Source: Actinospica sp035552695
Lineage (GTDB): Bacteria; Actinomycetota; Actinomycetes; Streptomycetales; Catenulisporaceae
Reading direction: 5' to 3'
Assembly: GCF_035552695.1 (NCBI RefSeq)
Contig: NZ_DASZKT010000007.1
Coordinates: 1-64,000 of the forward strand
DNA: 64,000 nucleotides
Shown: in pieces, positions 7,766-15,474 of the stretch
How positions within the stretch are numbered: position 1 is the first letter of the stretch
Layout of the letters: every line of letters begins with the position of its first letter
The notes under the pieces: generated by a model
Told to the model about the DNA's origin: nothing
The model's input: only the letters and a program-made list of their open reading frames with translations
The model's database searches: none
Program-made: the position numbers and the translations under genes

Positions 7766-8995
7766 TCAGCCCGCGGGGAAGACGACGGCGGTGGCGATGC
7801 CGGTGAGGCCTTCGGCGCGGCCGGTGAAGCCGAGGCCGTCGGTGGTGGCCGCGCTCAGCCGGACGGGAGCGCCGACCGCGGCGGCGAGGACGGCCTCCGC
7901 CTCGGCGCGGCGCGGGCCGATCTTCGGGCGGACCCCGATGACCTGGACCGCCACATTGCCGATGACGAATCCCGCCGCGCGGACGCGACGGGCCGCCTCG
8001 GCGAGCAGGACGGTGCCCGCGGCGCCCTTCCACTCGGGCTCCGAGGTGCCGAAGTTCGAACCCAGATCGCCGAGTCCGGCCGCGGAGAACAGCGCGTTGC
8101 AGGCGGCGTGGCAGACCACGTCGGCGTCGGAGTGGCCCAGCAGTCCGCTCTGGCCGGGCCAGTCGAGGCCGGCCAGGCGCAGCGGGCGCGGCTCGAGGTC
8201 CAGATCCTGCTCGGTGGCGAACGCGTGCACGTCGACGCCGATGCCGACCAAGGGGAGGACGGGGTTCATCCGCGACTGCTCCTCACGACGCTCCAGCACG
8301 GCCTCGGCGAGCACGAGGTCGAAGGGGGTGGTGACCTTGAACGCCTCCACGTGGCCCGGGATCATGCCCACCGGTTCGCCGAGGCTCTCGACCAGACCCG
8401 CGTCGTCCGTCGCGTCGTGGCCGGCGGCGGCGTGCGCCCGGGTCAGCAGGTCGCGGCGGAAGCCCTGCGGGGTCTGCACGGCGCGCAGGCCGCTGCGGTC
8501 GACCGTGTCGCCCACGGTCGGGAACCCGGCGGGGTCCTCGCTCGGCACCGCTGACTTGATGGTGTCGGCCACCGGGAGCACCGGGATGACGGCCGGCAGT
8601 CCGGAACGCACCGCCGCGACGACGGCCGCGATGGTGGCGGGCGGGGTGAGCGCGCGGGCCGCGTCGTGCACCAGGATGACGTCGTAGCCCTGCTCGGGCA
8701 CGGCGGCCAGGGCCAGTGCCACGGACTGCTGGCGAGTGGCGCCGCCGGGGACGACCGTGACCGGGTCGAGCCCGGTGAGGATCCGCGCGACCTCGGCCAC
8801 GCCCTCCTCGGTGGGCGGTGCCGCGACGACGACGAGGTCGACCTCGCCGGACGCGAGCAGTCCGCGCACCGCGTGCAGCAGGATCGGCTCGCCGCCGATC
8901 GCGCGCAGCGCCTTGGGAGCGCCGGGGCCGAGCCGCTCGCCGCGCCCGGCCGCCGGAACGAGCGCGGCGGTGCGCGCGGGAGTGGACTCGGTCAC
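7766..8995 (-). CDS. ispDF: Bifunctional IspD-IspF (MEP pathway)
   Basis: A 409-aa fusion of two isoprenoid precursor enzymes of the methylerythritol phosphate pathway. Residues 1-235 are 2-C-methyl-D-erythritol 4-phosphate cytidylyltransferase (LVPAAGRGERLG, HDAARAL at 110-116, TPQGFR at 175-180). Residues 248-409 are MECDP synthase IspF, with metal ligands D255 and H257 (GVDVH) and H288 (GHSDAD), and the signature TTDGLGFTGR. Most actinobacteria keep ispD and ispF as adjacent separate genes after carD; here they are joined in one frame. GTG at 8995 has little Shine-Dalgarno and follows carD by 39 nt, so coupling to carD is likely. Confidence 0.93.
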   Translation of the reverse strand: MTESTPARTAALVPAAGRGERLGPGAPKALRAIGGEPILLHAVRGLLASGEVDLVVVAAPPTEEGVAEVARILTGLDPVTVVPGGATRQQSVALALAAVPEQGYDVILVHDAARALTPPATIAAVVAAVRSGLPAVIPVLPVADTIKSAVPSEDPAGFPTVGDTVDRSGLRAVQTPQGFRRDLLTRAHAAAGHDATDDAGLVESLGEPVGMIPGHVEAFKVTTPFDLVLAEAVLERREEQSRMNPVLPLVGIGVDVHAFATEQDLDLEPRPLRLAGLDWPGQSGLLGHSDADVVCHAACNALFSAAGLGDLGSNFGTSEPEWKGAAGTVLLAEAARRVRAAGFVIGNVAVQVIGVRPKIGPRRAEAEAVLAAAVGAPVRLSAATTDGLGFTGRAEGLTGIATAVVFPAG

Positions 8996-9034
8996 CTTCG
9001 TGGCAGGATCGTCAATGCGCGAACAGAAGGGGTC

Positions 9035-9541
9035 TCAGGCCTTGGTGGCGGGGCCGACCTGGGAGGCCAGCACCTCGTCCAGGATGGACTCGGCCTTGTC
9101 CTCGTTGGTGCACTCGGCCAGTGCCAGCTCGCTCACCAGGATCTGCCGGGCCTTGCCGAGCATCCGCTTCTCGCCGGCGGACAGCCCGCGCTCGCGGTCG
9201 CGGCGCCACAGGTCGCGCACCACTTCGGCTACCTTGATCACGTCGCCGGACGCGAGCTTCTCCAGGTTGGCCTTGTAGCGCCTGGACCAGTTGGTCGGCT
9301 CCTCGGTGTACTCGGCGCGCAGCACCTCGAACACCCGGTCGAGCCCGTTCTGGTCCACGACGTCCCGGACGCCGACATACTCGACCTTGTCCGTGGGAAC
9401 CATGAGGGTGAGATCGCCCTGGGCGACCTTCAGCCGGAGATAGGGCCTTTCCTCTCCCTTGACGATCCTGGTTTCGATCGCCTCGATGAGAGCGGCCCCG
9501 TGGTGGGGATAGACGACGGTTTCGCCAACCTTGAACGTCAT
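9035..9541 (-). CDS. carD: CarD-family RNA polymerase-binding regulator
   Basis: A 168-aa protein with the CarD_CdnL_TRCF domain. The N-terminal RNA-polymerase-interacting domain begins MTFKVGETVVYPHHGAA, and the helical C-terminal half contains the DNA-binding W-R-R-R region (RDLWRRDRERGLSAGEKRML). CarD stabilises open promoter complexes, mostly at rRNA and housekeeping promoters. GAAGGGG lies about 11 nt before the ATG. First gene of a carD-ispDF unit whose order is conserved in actinobacteria. Confidence 0.95.
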   Translation of the reverse strand: MTFKVGETVVYPHHGAALIEAIETRIVKGEERPYLRLKVAQGDLTLMVPTDKVEYVGVRDVVDQNGLDRVFEVLRAEYTEEPTNWSRRYKANLEKLASGDVIKVAEVVRDLWRRDRERGLSAGEKRMLGKARQILVSELALAECTNEDKAESILDEVLASQVGPATKA

Positions 9542-9569
9542 GTGATGCGTACCCCTTCCGTGGGTAACC

Positions 9570-9598
9570 AGGATAACACGGTTCGGCCCGATTCTGAA
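9570..9598 (-). promoter_or_regulatory. Candidate promoter of carD-ispDF
   Basis: On the minus strand TTCAGA (9598-9593) and TATCCT (9575-9570) are separated by exactly 17 bp, placing a start point about 20 nt before the carD ATG. Match to the primary sigma factor consensus is moderate. Confidence 0.35.
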
Positions 9599-9745
9599 GG
9601 GCGTTTGCCCAGGTCAGATAGGTGATGCCCACTTGACAAGCGATCCACGGCCGTACTCGCCCCTGGTCAGCGCGGCGTGGCGGGGGCCACAGACTGCCCA
9701 AGAATCTTGCTTTCAACCACCCGTCAGACCGGGATTCGGGTGAGA

Positions 9746-10186
9746 ATGGCGGGTGCCCCGGCGGGTTTCACCGCAACGGGAGCGGCAACAACTCTGGGCA
9801 AGCGCGACTTGCGGGCGCACAATGACTCGTACCAGCGCAGCGTGGACTGGCAGCCCTCTCGCAGGTGGGGTGATGGATCAGTGGATTCGAGCAGCGAGTT
9901 CTCCTCCTCGTGGGATGCGGCACACGAGGATCCCGAAGCGGCGATCGTGGCGCATTGGCCGGACGGCACCGCGATCACCGAGCCGCAACTGCGGGCCCCG
10001 GCCGACCCGCGCGAGCTGGTCTCGGACCGCCGGCGCTATCAGCGCGAGCGGCGCTGGGCGCGACGGCGTTCCCGCATCGGGCGCGCACTGCGCAGACTCG
10101 GCTCCCCGCGCGGCGTGATCGCCGCGCTGCTCGCCGGGGCGCTGTTGGCGGCCTCGCTGGTCGGCGCGCTCGGTGCCGTGCGGTAG
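9746..10186 (+). CDS. Hypothetical tail-anchored membrane protein
   Basis: About 146 aa, with a polar, Ser/Asp-rich N-terminal half, an Arg-rich central stretch (YQRERRWARRRSRIGRALRR) and one hydrophobic helix at the very C-terminus (about residues 125-142). This gives a tail-anchored topology with a cytosolic basic region. No family recognised. The start is uncertain: ATG at 9746 has GGTGAG close upstream, but an in-frame GTG at 9842 or 9878 would also keep the basic region and helix. It is divergent from carD. Confidence 0.5.
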   Translation: MAGAPAGFTATGAATTLGKRDLRAHNDSYQRSVDWQPSRRWGDGSVDSSSEFSSSWDAAHEDPEAAIVAHWPDGTAITEPQLRAPADPRELVSDRRRYQRERRWARRRSRIGRALRRLGSPRGVIAALLAGALLAASLVGALGAVR

Positions 10187-10387
10187 TCGAAGCCGTAGCC
10201 GGAGCGGTCGAGTCGAAGAGCAGGAACAGGCATCAAGCGGGCGACGGAGGGCGGCTGACGCTGCCCTCGCGCCTTCCGCGGGGACTAAACCGGTATCCCG
10301 GTGAGTCGCCGTCAATCGCGGTCAGTACGCTGTGGCTAAATGAATCCTGAGTAGCGACCACAGCCACCGCGAGGAGCCTGACCCACC

Positions 10388-11164
10388 GTGAGCAGCAACC
10401 CCACGACGTCCACCGGGCGGACCGGCCGCCGCATCCCGCTGGGTTCCCGCCGAGGCCGCGCCGTGCTAGCCGGCGCCGCGGTGCTGGTCGCGCTGCCCCT
10501 GCTCTCGGCCTGCGCGAACGGCAACGGCGCCGAGGTCTTCCAGATCCAGCCGGACAGCGGTCAGGCCAAGGTCGGCACCACGTGGATCAGCAACGTGTGG
10601 GTCGTCGCGGACGCGAGCACCGGCAGCGCCGAGGTGATCGGCCAGGTCGCGAACACCGACCCGACGGCGGCCAACTCCGTCGAGCTGACCTCGGTGGCGA
10701 TCGCGGGCGCCACGGCCACGATCGTGCCGCCGACCGACACCGCGCAGCTGGCCCCCGGCGTGCAGGCGAGTTCGGGCTCGGTGACCATCCCCGGCCTGCG
10801 TTCCGTGCAGTTCGGCCAGCCCGGCCAGCCCGAGCTCGAGCTGGCCAACGCGGACCTGACGGTGGGTTCGAACACCCAGGTCGTCTACACCTTCTCGAAC
10901 GGCCAGACCGCCACGGTGACCGCGATCGTGCAGCCGAACAGCGGCCTGTGGGCGAGCTACAACCCGAACGGCGCCAACGGAACCCCGACCGCCACCGCGA
11001 CGGGCACCGGCACGGCCACCCCGTCGGGAACGGCCACGGGCACCGCGAAGGCGACCGGGACCGCCTCTGGCACCGCGACCGGCACGGCTACGGGCACTGC
11101 GAAGGCGACCGGCACCGCGACGGCGACCGCCACCGCGAGCGCGTCGGCCAGCTCGACCAGGTAA
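10388..11164 (+). CDS. Putative lipoprotein with Thr/Ala/Gly repeat tail
   Basis: A 258-aa exported protein: basic N-region, hydrophobic core and lipobox LLSAC (Cys about residue 41). The mature domain (about 45-190) is a beta-rich module with repeated N-V/T-x-x-T patterns (ISNVWVVADASTGSAEVIGQ), found in an actinobacterial lipoprotein family at this chromosomal position. The last 65 residues are an almost pure T/A/G/S repeat built from TATGTA and KATGTA units, perhaps an extended wall-spanning tail. GTG start; GAGGAG lies about 11 nt upstream. Function unknown. It is convergent with phoP. Confidence 0.75.
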   Translation: MSSNPTTSTGRTGRRIPLGSRRGRAVLAGAAVLVALPLLSACANGNGAEVFQIQPDSGQAKVGTTWISNVWVVADASTGSAEVIGQVANTDPTAANSVELTSVAIAGATATIVPPTDTAQLAPGVQASSGSVTIPGLRSVQFGQPGQPELELANADLTVGSNTQVVYTFSNGQTATVTAIVQPNSGLWASYNPNGANGTPTATATGTGTATPSGTATGTAKATGTASGTATGTATGTAKATGTATATATASASASSTR

Positions 11165-11225
11165 CCCTCGGGCACCGGACCGGAAAGCGGTCGCGGGCAC
11201 CACGTCCGACGAACGACGAACGACG

Positions 11226-11267
11226 ACGGCCCCTGCTACGCCATCCGAGTGGCGCCGCGGGGGCCGT
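11226..11267. terminator. Terminator hairpin, convergent pair
   Basis: Outer 8-bp stem (11226-11233 with 11260-11267) enclosing an inner 5-bp stem CGCCA/TGGCG (11239-11243 with 11250-11254), between the lipoprotein gene and phoP. A short GACGAAC tandem repeat precedes it. Confidence 0.55.
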
Positions 11268-11288
11268 TCAGTTCTACTGCCGGGCCGA

Positions 11289-11972
11289 TCAGGGCTCGAA
11301 CTTGTAACCGAGGCCGCGAACGGTGACCAGGTAGCGCGGCAGCGCCGGGTCCGGCTCGATCTTGGCGCGCAGCCGCTTCACGTGCACGTCCAGGGTCTTG
11401 GTGTCGCCGACGTAGTCGGCGCCCCACACCCGGTCGATCAGCTGCATCCGGGTCAGCACCCGGCCCGCGTTGCGCAGCAGCATCTCCAGCAGCTCGAACT
11501 CCTTGAGCGGAAGCTGCACGCCGTTGCCGGCGACGCTCACCGTGTGCCGCTCCACGTCCATCCGGACCGGGCCGGCCTCGAGCGCCGCGTCCTCGAGCTC
11601 CTCGGTCTGCCCGCCGTGCCGGCGCAGCACCGCGCGGATCCGGGCGACCAGCTCGCGCGAGGAGAAGGGCTTGGTGACGTAGTCGTCCGCGCCCAGTTCG
11701 AGGCCGACGACCTTGTCTATCTCCGAGTCCTTGGCGGTCAGCATGATCACCGGAACGCTGGACCGGGTGCGCAGCTGGCGGCAGACCTCGGTACCGGGCA
11801 GCCCGGGCAGCATCAGGTCGAGCAGCACCAGGTCGGCGCCGTGCCGGTCGAACTCGTCCAGGGCCTCCGGTCCGGTGGCGGCCACGGCGACCTCGAAGCC
11901 CTCATTGCGCAGCATGTAGGAGAGCGGGTCGCTGAACGACTCCTCATCTTCAACTACCAGCACCCTCGTCAC
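11289..11972 (-). CDS. phoP: Phosphate response regulator PhoP (RegX3 type)
   Basis: A 227-aa OmpR-family response regulator. Receiver domain: acidic residues E8, D9 and E10, phospho-acceptor D52 (LLDLMLPG) and K101 (TKPF). The C-terminal winged helix ends YLVTVRGLGYKFEP. It activates phosphate-scavenging genes through PHO boxes when phosphorylated by PhoR. GTG at 11972 overlaps the phoR stop (GTGA) and has GGGAG 8 nt upstream. Longer readings start inside phoR and are not credible. The phoR-phoP order next to phoU is the standard actinobacterial arrangement. Confidence 0.93.
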   Translation of the reverse strand: MTRVLVVEDEESFSDPLSYMLRNEGFEVAVAATGPEALDEFDRHGADLVLLDLMLPGLPGTEVCRQLRTRSSVPVIMLTAKDSEIDKVVGLELGADDYVTKPFSSRELVARIRAVLRRHGGQTEELEDAALEAGPVRMDVERHTVSVAGNGVQLPLKEFELLEMLLRNAGRVLTRMQLIDRVWGADYVGDTKTLDVHVKRLRAKIEPDPALPRYLVTVRGLGYKFEP

Positions 11973-13180
11973 GTCGTTCGACTCCCTGTCGTGATTGTCT
12001 GTTGTGTGGGGGTTGGATGTAGCTCGGTCGACGGGGCCTGCACGGCCACCGGCAACCGCAGGGTGAAGGTGGAGCCGGCACCCTCGACGCTCCACACCGA
12101 CACATCCCCGCCATGGGTGGCGGCGATGTGCTTGACGATCGCGAGCCCGAGCCCGGTGCCCCCGGTGATCCGCGAGCGCGCCGGGTCCACCCGGTAGAAG
12201 CGCTCGAAGATCCGGTTCAGGTCCTGGTCCGGGATGCCGACGCCCTGATCGGTGATCGAGACCTCGGCGAGCTCGCCCTCGACCCGGACCGAGACGACCA
12301 CCTTGGTCCGATCGGGCGAGTAGTTCACGGCGTTCTCGACCAGGTTGCCCACGGCCGTGGTGAGCTGGCCGAGGTCGCCGAGCACGCGCACTCCGTCCGC
12401 GCCCGCCGCGACGATCTCGATCGAGCGCGCCTCGGCCACCTCGACCACCCGTTCCCGGGCGGCCGCGACGACCTCGACGAGCTCCACCGGGACGGCCTTG
12501 GCCAGCGGGTCGTCGCCCTGCACCCGGGACAGGTCGATCAGGTCCTGGACCAGGTTGGTCAGCCGGTGCGCCTCCTTCTGCATCCGGCTGGCGAAGCGGC
12601 GCACCGCGTCCGGGTCGTCGCTGGCGCTGAGCACGGCCTCGGCCAGCAGCGAGAGCGCGCCGACCGGGGTCTTGAGCTCGTGGCTGACGTTGGCGACGAA
12701 GTCGCGGCGCACCGCGTCCACCCGGCGGGCCTCGGTCCGGTCCTCGACCAGCACCAGCACCAGCTGGGCGCCGAGCGGCGCGACCCGGACGGAGACGGCG
12801 AGCGTGTCCTGCCCGAGCGGGCCGCGCGGCAGCTCCAGCTCGACCTGGCGGATCTCCCCGTCCCTGCGGACCTGCCGGGCGATCCCGGTCAGCTCCTCGG
12901 GAACCAGCCGCTGGCCGCGGACCAGGCCCATGGCGTGCGCCGCGGGCGAGGCCTTGACCACCGCGTCGCTCGGGTCGAGCAGCACGGCGGAGGAGCGCAG
13001 CACCTGGAGCACCGCCGCGACCCCGGAGGGGACCAGCGGCTCAGGCGGCGGCTCCGCCTTGGCGCGGTCCCGCTCGCTCCAGCGGAATGCCAGCCCGCCC
13101 GCGGCGCCCACTCCCAGCGCGATGAGCGCGGAGGCGGATACGGCCGCGACGTGCAAGGCGGACGCGACGAATATTGGCAC
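11969..13180 (-). CDS. phoR: Phosphate sensor histidine kinase PhoR (SenX3 type)
   Basis: A 403-aa membrane kinase. One hydrophobic segment at the N-terminus (about 4-30), then a PAS-like region (about 50-150), the dimerisation/phospho-acceptor H-box FVANVSHELKTPVGAL with H167, and a HATPase domain with N-box NLVENAVNYSP, G1 DQGVGIP and G2 GGTGLGLAIVKH. The short N-terminus without a large extracellular loop fits sensing through PhoU and the Pst complex. GTG at 13180 is preferred because TACTCT lies 6 nt upstream and there is no Shine-Dalgarno, suggesting a leaderless mRNA. Divergent from phoU. Confidence 0.92.
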   Translation of the reverse strand: MPIFVASALHVAAVSASALIALGVGAAGGLAFRWSERDRAKAEPPPEPLVPSGVAAVLQVLRSSAVLLDPSDAVVKASPAAHAMGLVRGQRLVPEELTGIARQVRRDGEIRQVELELPRGPLGQDTLAVSVRVAPLGAQLVLVLVEDRTEARRVDAVRRDFVANVSHELKTPVGALSLLAEAVLSASDDPDAVRRFASRMQKEAHRLTNLVQDLIDLSRVQGDDPLAKAVPVELVEVVAAARERVVEVAEARSIEIVAAGADGVRVLGDLGQLTTAVGNLVENAVNYSPDRTKVVVSVRVEGELAEVSITDQGVGIPDQDLNRIFERFYRVDPARSRITGGTGLGLAIVKHIAATHGGDVSVWSVEGAGSTFTLRLPVAVQAPSTELHPTPTQQTITTGSRTT

Positions 13181-13186
13181 ACGATC

Positions 13187-13192
13187 AGAGTA
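13187..13192 (-). promoter_or_regulatory. -10 element of leaderless phoR promoter
   Basis: TACTCT on the minus strand, 6 nt before the GTG start. No convincing -35 hexamer 16-18 bp upstream. Confidence 0.4.
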
Positions 13193-13252
13193 AGCGGGCG
13201 AACCCGGCGTTTCGAAGGCTTGGTGTACGAGCAACTTCTAACGTTGCCGAGA

Positions 13253-13285
13253 ATTCACGTATGGGTCGCGTTTGATTCACCATCC
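13253..13285 (+). promoter_or_regulatory. PHO-box-like direct repeats between phoR and phoU
   Basis: Three consecutive 11-nt units begin ATTCACG (13253), GGTCGCG (13264) and ATTCACC (13275). The outer two match the PHO-box core GTTCACC at 6 and 5 of 7 positions, with 22 bp between their starts. Orientation is toward phoU. A PhoP site here would give autoregulation of phoRP and phoU. Confidence 0.5.
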
Positions 13286-13355
13286 GCCGTGGCCGCCGAT
13301 TGGTCGACCCCGTACCGTATCCGAGAGTCCAAACCACGACGAGCGGGAGTGCACG

Positions 13356-13994
13356 ATGCGCGACCTGTACCACGAAGAGCTCGATTCGATCGGCGCGACC
13401 CTGATCGAGATGACAGGTTTGGTCGCGTCCGCGCTGGACCAGGCCACCGATGCCCTTTTGAACGCCGACCTGCAGACCGCCGAGAAGGTCATCTCGGGCG
13501 ACGAGCAGGTGGACGCGCTGCGCGAGTCGCTCGACGGCCGCGCCCTCGACCTGCTTGCCCGGCAGCAGCCGGTGGCCGGCGACCTGCGCACGATCGTCAC
13601 CTCGCTGCGGATGAGCGCCGACCTGGAGCGGATGGGCGACCTGGCCAGGCACATCGCCAAGGTGGCCCGGCTGCGCTACCCGGAGTCGGCCGTCCCGGCC
13701 GAGCTGCACGAGTCCATCCGGGAGATGGGCCGCCTCGGCGTGGAGCTGGCCACCAAGACCGGCCAGATCATCGAGGGCCTGGACGTCGAGGCCGCGCGCA
13801 ACCTGGACGAGGAGGACGACGCGGTGGACCAGCTGCACCGCCAGCTGTTCTCCGCGCTGCTGCAGGAGGACATCGGCTACCCGGTGGAGACCGCCATCGA
13901 CGTGACACTGATCGGACGCTACTACGAGCGCTACGCCGACCACGCCGTCTCCGTCGCCCGCCGCCTGGTATTCCTGGTGACCGGCGAGAACTGA
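13356..13994 (+). CDS. phoU: Phosphate signalling regulator PhoU
   Basis: A 212-aa all-helical protein made of two PhoU three-helix repeats (about 1-105 and 106-212). Metal-binding motifs of the E/DxxxD type are visible: SADLERMGDLARHI in the first repeat and IGRYYERYADHAV in the second. PhoU links the Pst transporter to the PhoR kinase and restrains it when phosphate is plentiful. ATG at 13356 follows GGGAG at 6 nt. Divergent from phoR-phoP and followed by a strong terminator. Confidence 0.93.
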   Translation: MRDLYHEELDSIGATLIEMTGLVASALDQATDALLNADLQTAEKVISGDEQVDALRESLDGRALDLLARQQPVAGDLRTIVTSLRMSADLERMGDLARHIAKVARLRYPESAVPAELHESIREMGRLGVELATKTGQIIEGLDVEAARNLDEEDDAVDQLHRQLFSALLQEDIGYPVETAIDVTLIGRYYERYADHAVSVARRLVFLVTGEN

Positions 13995-14038
13995 TTCTCG
14001 CTCAACGCTCTCTGGCGTTCTCAGCTCTCCGGAGTACG

Positions 14039-14072
14039 AAATGCCCCGCCGGGACCGCCCGGCGGGGCATTT
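14039..14072. terminator. Bidirectional terminator, phoU/gpmA
   Basis: Perfect 15-bp stem including flanking A/T pairs (14039-14053 with 14058-14072) and a 4-nt loop ACCG, with T residues on both sides. It lies between convergent phoU and gpmA. Confidence 0.9.
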
Positions 14073-14090
14073 TCGCCAAGCTGTTCGGTT

Positions 14091-14846
14091 CTACTTCTTG
14101 CCCTGATTCTTGACCGCCTCGATGGCCTCGGCCGCGGCGGCCGGGTCGAGGTACTCGCCGCCCGCGACGAGCGGGCGCAGGTCGGCGTCCAGCTCGTAGT
14201 AGAGCGGGATGCCGGTCGGGATGTTGAGGCCCGCGATGGCCTCGTCGGAGATCCCGTCCAGGTGCTTGACCAGCGCGCGCAGCGAGTTGCCGTGTGCGGC
14301 GACCAGTACGGTGCGGTCGGCCCGCAGGTCCGGCACCAGCGCGTCGTACCAGTAGGGCAGCATCCGGTCGACGACGTCGGCCAGGCATTCGGTGCGCGGC
14401 CGCAGCTCGATGGGCAGCACGGCGTAGCGCGGGTCGTGGAACTGCGAGTACTCGTCGTCCTCGGCCAGCGGGGGCGGCGGCACGTCGTACGAACGACGCC
14501 AGAGCATGAACTGCTCCTCGCCGAACTCCGCCAGCGTCTGCGCCTTGTCCTTGCCCTGCAGCGCACCGTAGTGGCGCTCGTTCAGCCGCCACGAGCGGTG
14601 CGTCGGGATCCAGTGCCGGTCGATCTCGTTCAGCGCGAGCTGAGACGTGCGGATGGCCCGGCGCAGCACCGAGGTGTGCAGCACGTCGGGCAGCAGGCCG
14701 CGCTCCGCCAGCAGTTTCCCGCCGCGGATCGCCTCCTCCTCGCCCTGGGCGGTGAGGTCCACGTCCACCCAGCCGGTGAACAGGTTCTTCGCGTTCCACG
14801 CGCTCTCGCCGTGGCGCAGCAGCACGAGGCGATAGTTGTCAGCCAT
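14091..14846 (-). CDS. gpmA: 2,3-bisphosphoglycerate-dependent phosphoglycerate mutase
   Basis: A 251-aa cofactor-dependent glycolytic mutase interconverting 2- and 3-phosphoglycerate. The phospho-histidine is H12 in RHGES; the second histidine is in VLVAAHGNSLRAL. LNERHYGALQG and the R-R-S-Y region are typical of the family, and the length is standard. Cytosolic. Followed by, and convergent with, phoU. Confidence 0.95.
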   Translation of the reverse strand: MADNYRLVLLRHGESAWNAKNLFTGWVDVDLTAQGEEEAIRGGKLLAERGLLPDVLHTSVLRRAIRTSQLALNEIDRHWIPTHRSWRLNERHYGALQGKDKAQTLAEFGEEQFMLWRRSYDVPPPPLAEDDEYSQFHDPRYAVLPIELRPRTECLADVVDRMLPYWYDALVPDLRADRTVLVAAHGNSLRALVKHLDGISDEAIAGLNIPTGIPLYYELDADLRPLVAGGEYLDPAAAAEAIEAVKNQGKK

Positions 14847-14856
14847 GACCCAGAGA

Positions 14857-15393
14857 CTAGCCGAGCGCGTTATCGGAGTCGCCGGGTGTCTCGGGTCGTA
14901 GACGCTCGAAGGCGGCGAGGTTGAACGTCGGTTCGCCGCGCTTGAGCCGCCACTCCCATTCGCGCCGGATGGAGCTGGCGAAGCCGAGTTCGAGCAGGGT
15001 GTTGAAGCTGCTGTCCGCGGCCTCGAGCACGGTGCCGAGCAGCCGGTCGACCTCGACGGCGGTGACGGCGGCGAGTGGCAGTCGGCCGACGAGATAGACG
15101 TCGCCGAGGTGGTCGATGGCGAAGGCGATCCCGGCCAGCTTGGCGTTGCGTTCGAGCAGCCAGCGGAAGACGCCCTCGTGGTTCTCGTCGGCGGAGCGCA
15201 CGACGAACGCGTTGACCGACAGCGTGTGGTCGCCGAGCAGCAGCGAGCATGCGGTGGAGAGCTTGCGGGTGCCGGGCAGCGCGACGACGTAGTGGCCGTC
15301 GGCGGGGCGCTCGAAGTCGGCTTCGGCCTCGGCCAGCGCCTTCTCGATCTCCGCGGCGGCGGTCGCTCGAAGAGCCTGCGCGTTCTCGGTCAT
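14857..15393 (-). CDS. YbjN-domain protein
   Basis: A 178-aa acidic soluble protein with the YbjN/type III secretion chaperone-like fold (for example VRSADENHEGVFRWLLERN followed by a hydrophobic strand and DHLGDVYLVGRLPL). YbjN domains occur next to mshA and gpm in many actinobacteria, but their role is unknown; there is no type III secretion system here. ATG at 15393 has GAGGTGG upstream. It starts 81 nt after mshA and ends 10 nt before gpmA, so mshA-ybjN-gpmA may be one transcript. Confidence 0.8.
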   Translation of the reverse strand: MTENAQALRATAAAEIEKALAEAEADFERPADGHYVVALPGTRKLSTACSLLLGDHTLSVNAFVVRSADENHEGVFRWLLERNAKLAGIAFAIDHLGDVYLVGRLPLAAVTAVEVDRLLGTVLEAADSSFNTLLELGFASSIRREWEWRLKRGEPTFNLAAFERLRPETPGDSDNALG

Positions 15394-15474
15394 GCGACCA
15401 CCTCGCTGGCGCTCGACGGGCGCATTCGCACTGTATTCGATGGTTCGCTCGCAAGCTCGCTCACGGTTTCGAGC

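Noticed and set aside
11972..12095. Longer phoP start extending into phoR
   Set aside because: The extra residues are phoR sequence in another frame; the GTG at 11972 gives a canonical receiver start with a good ribosome site.
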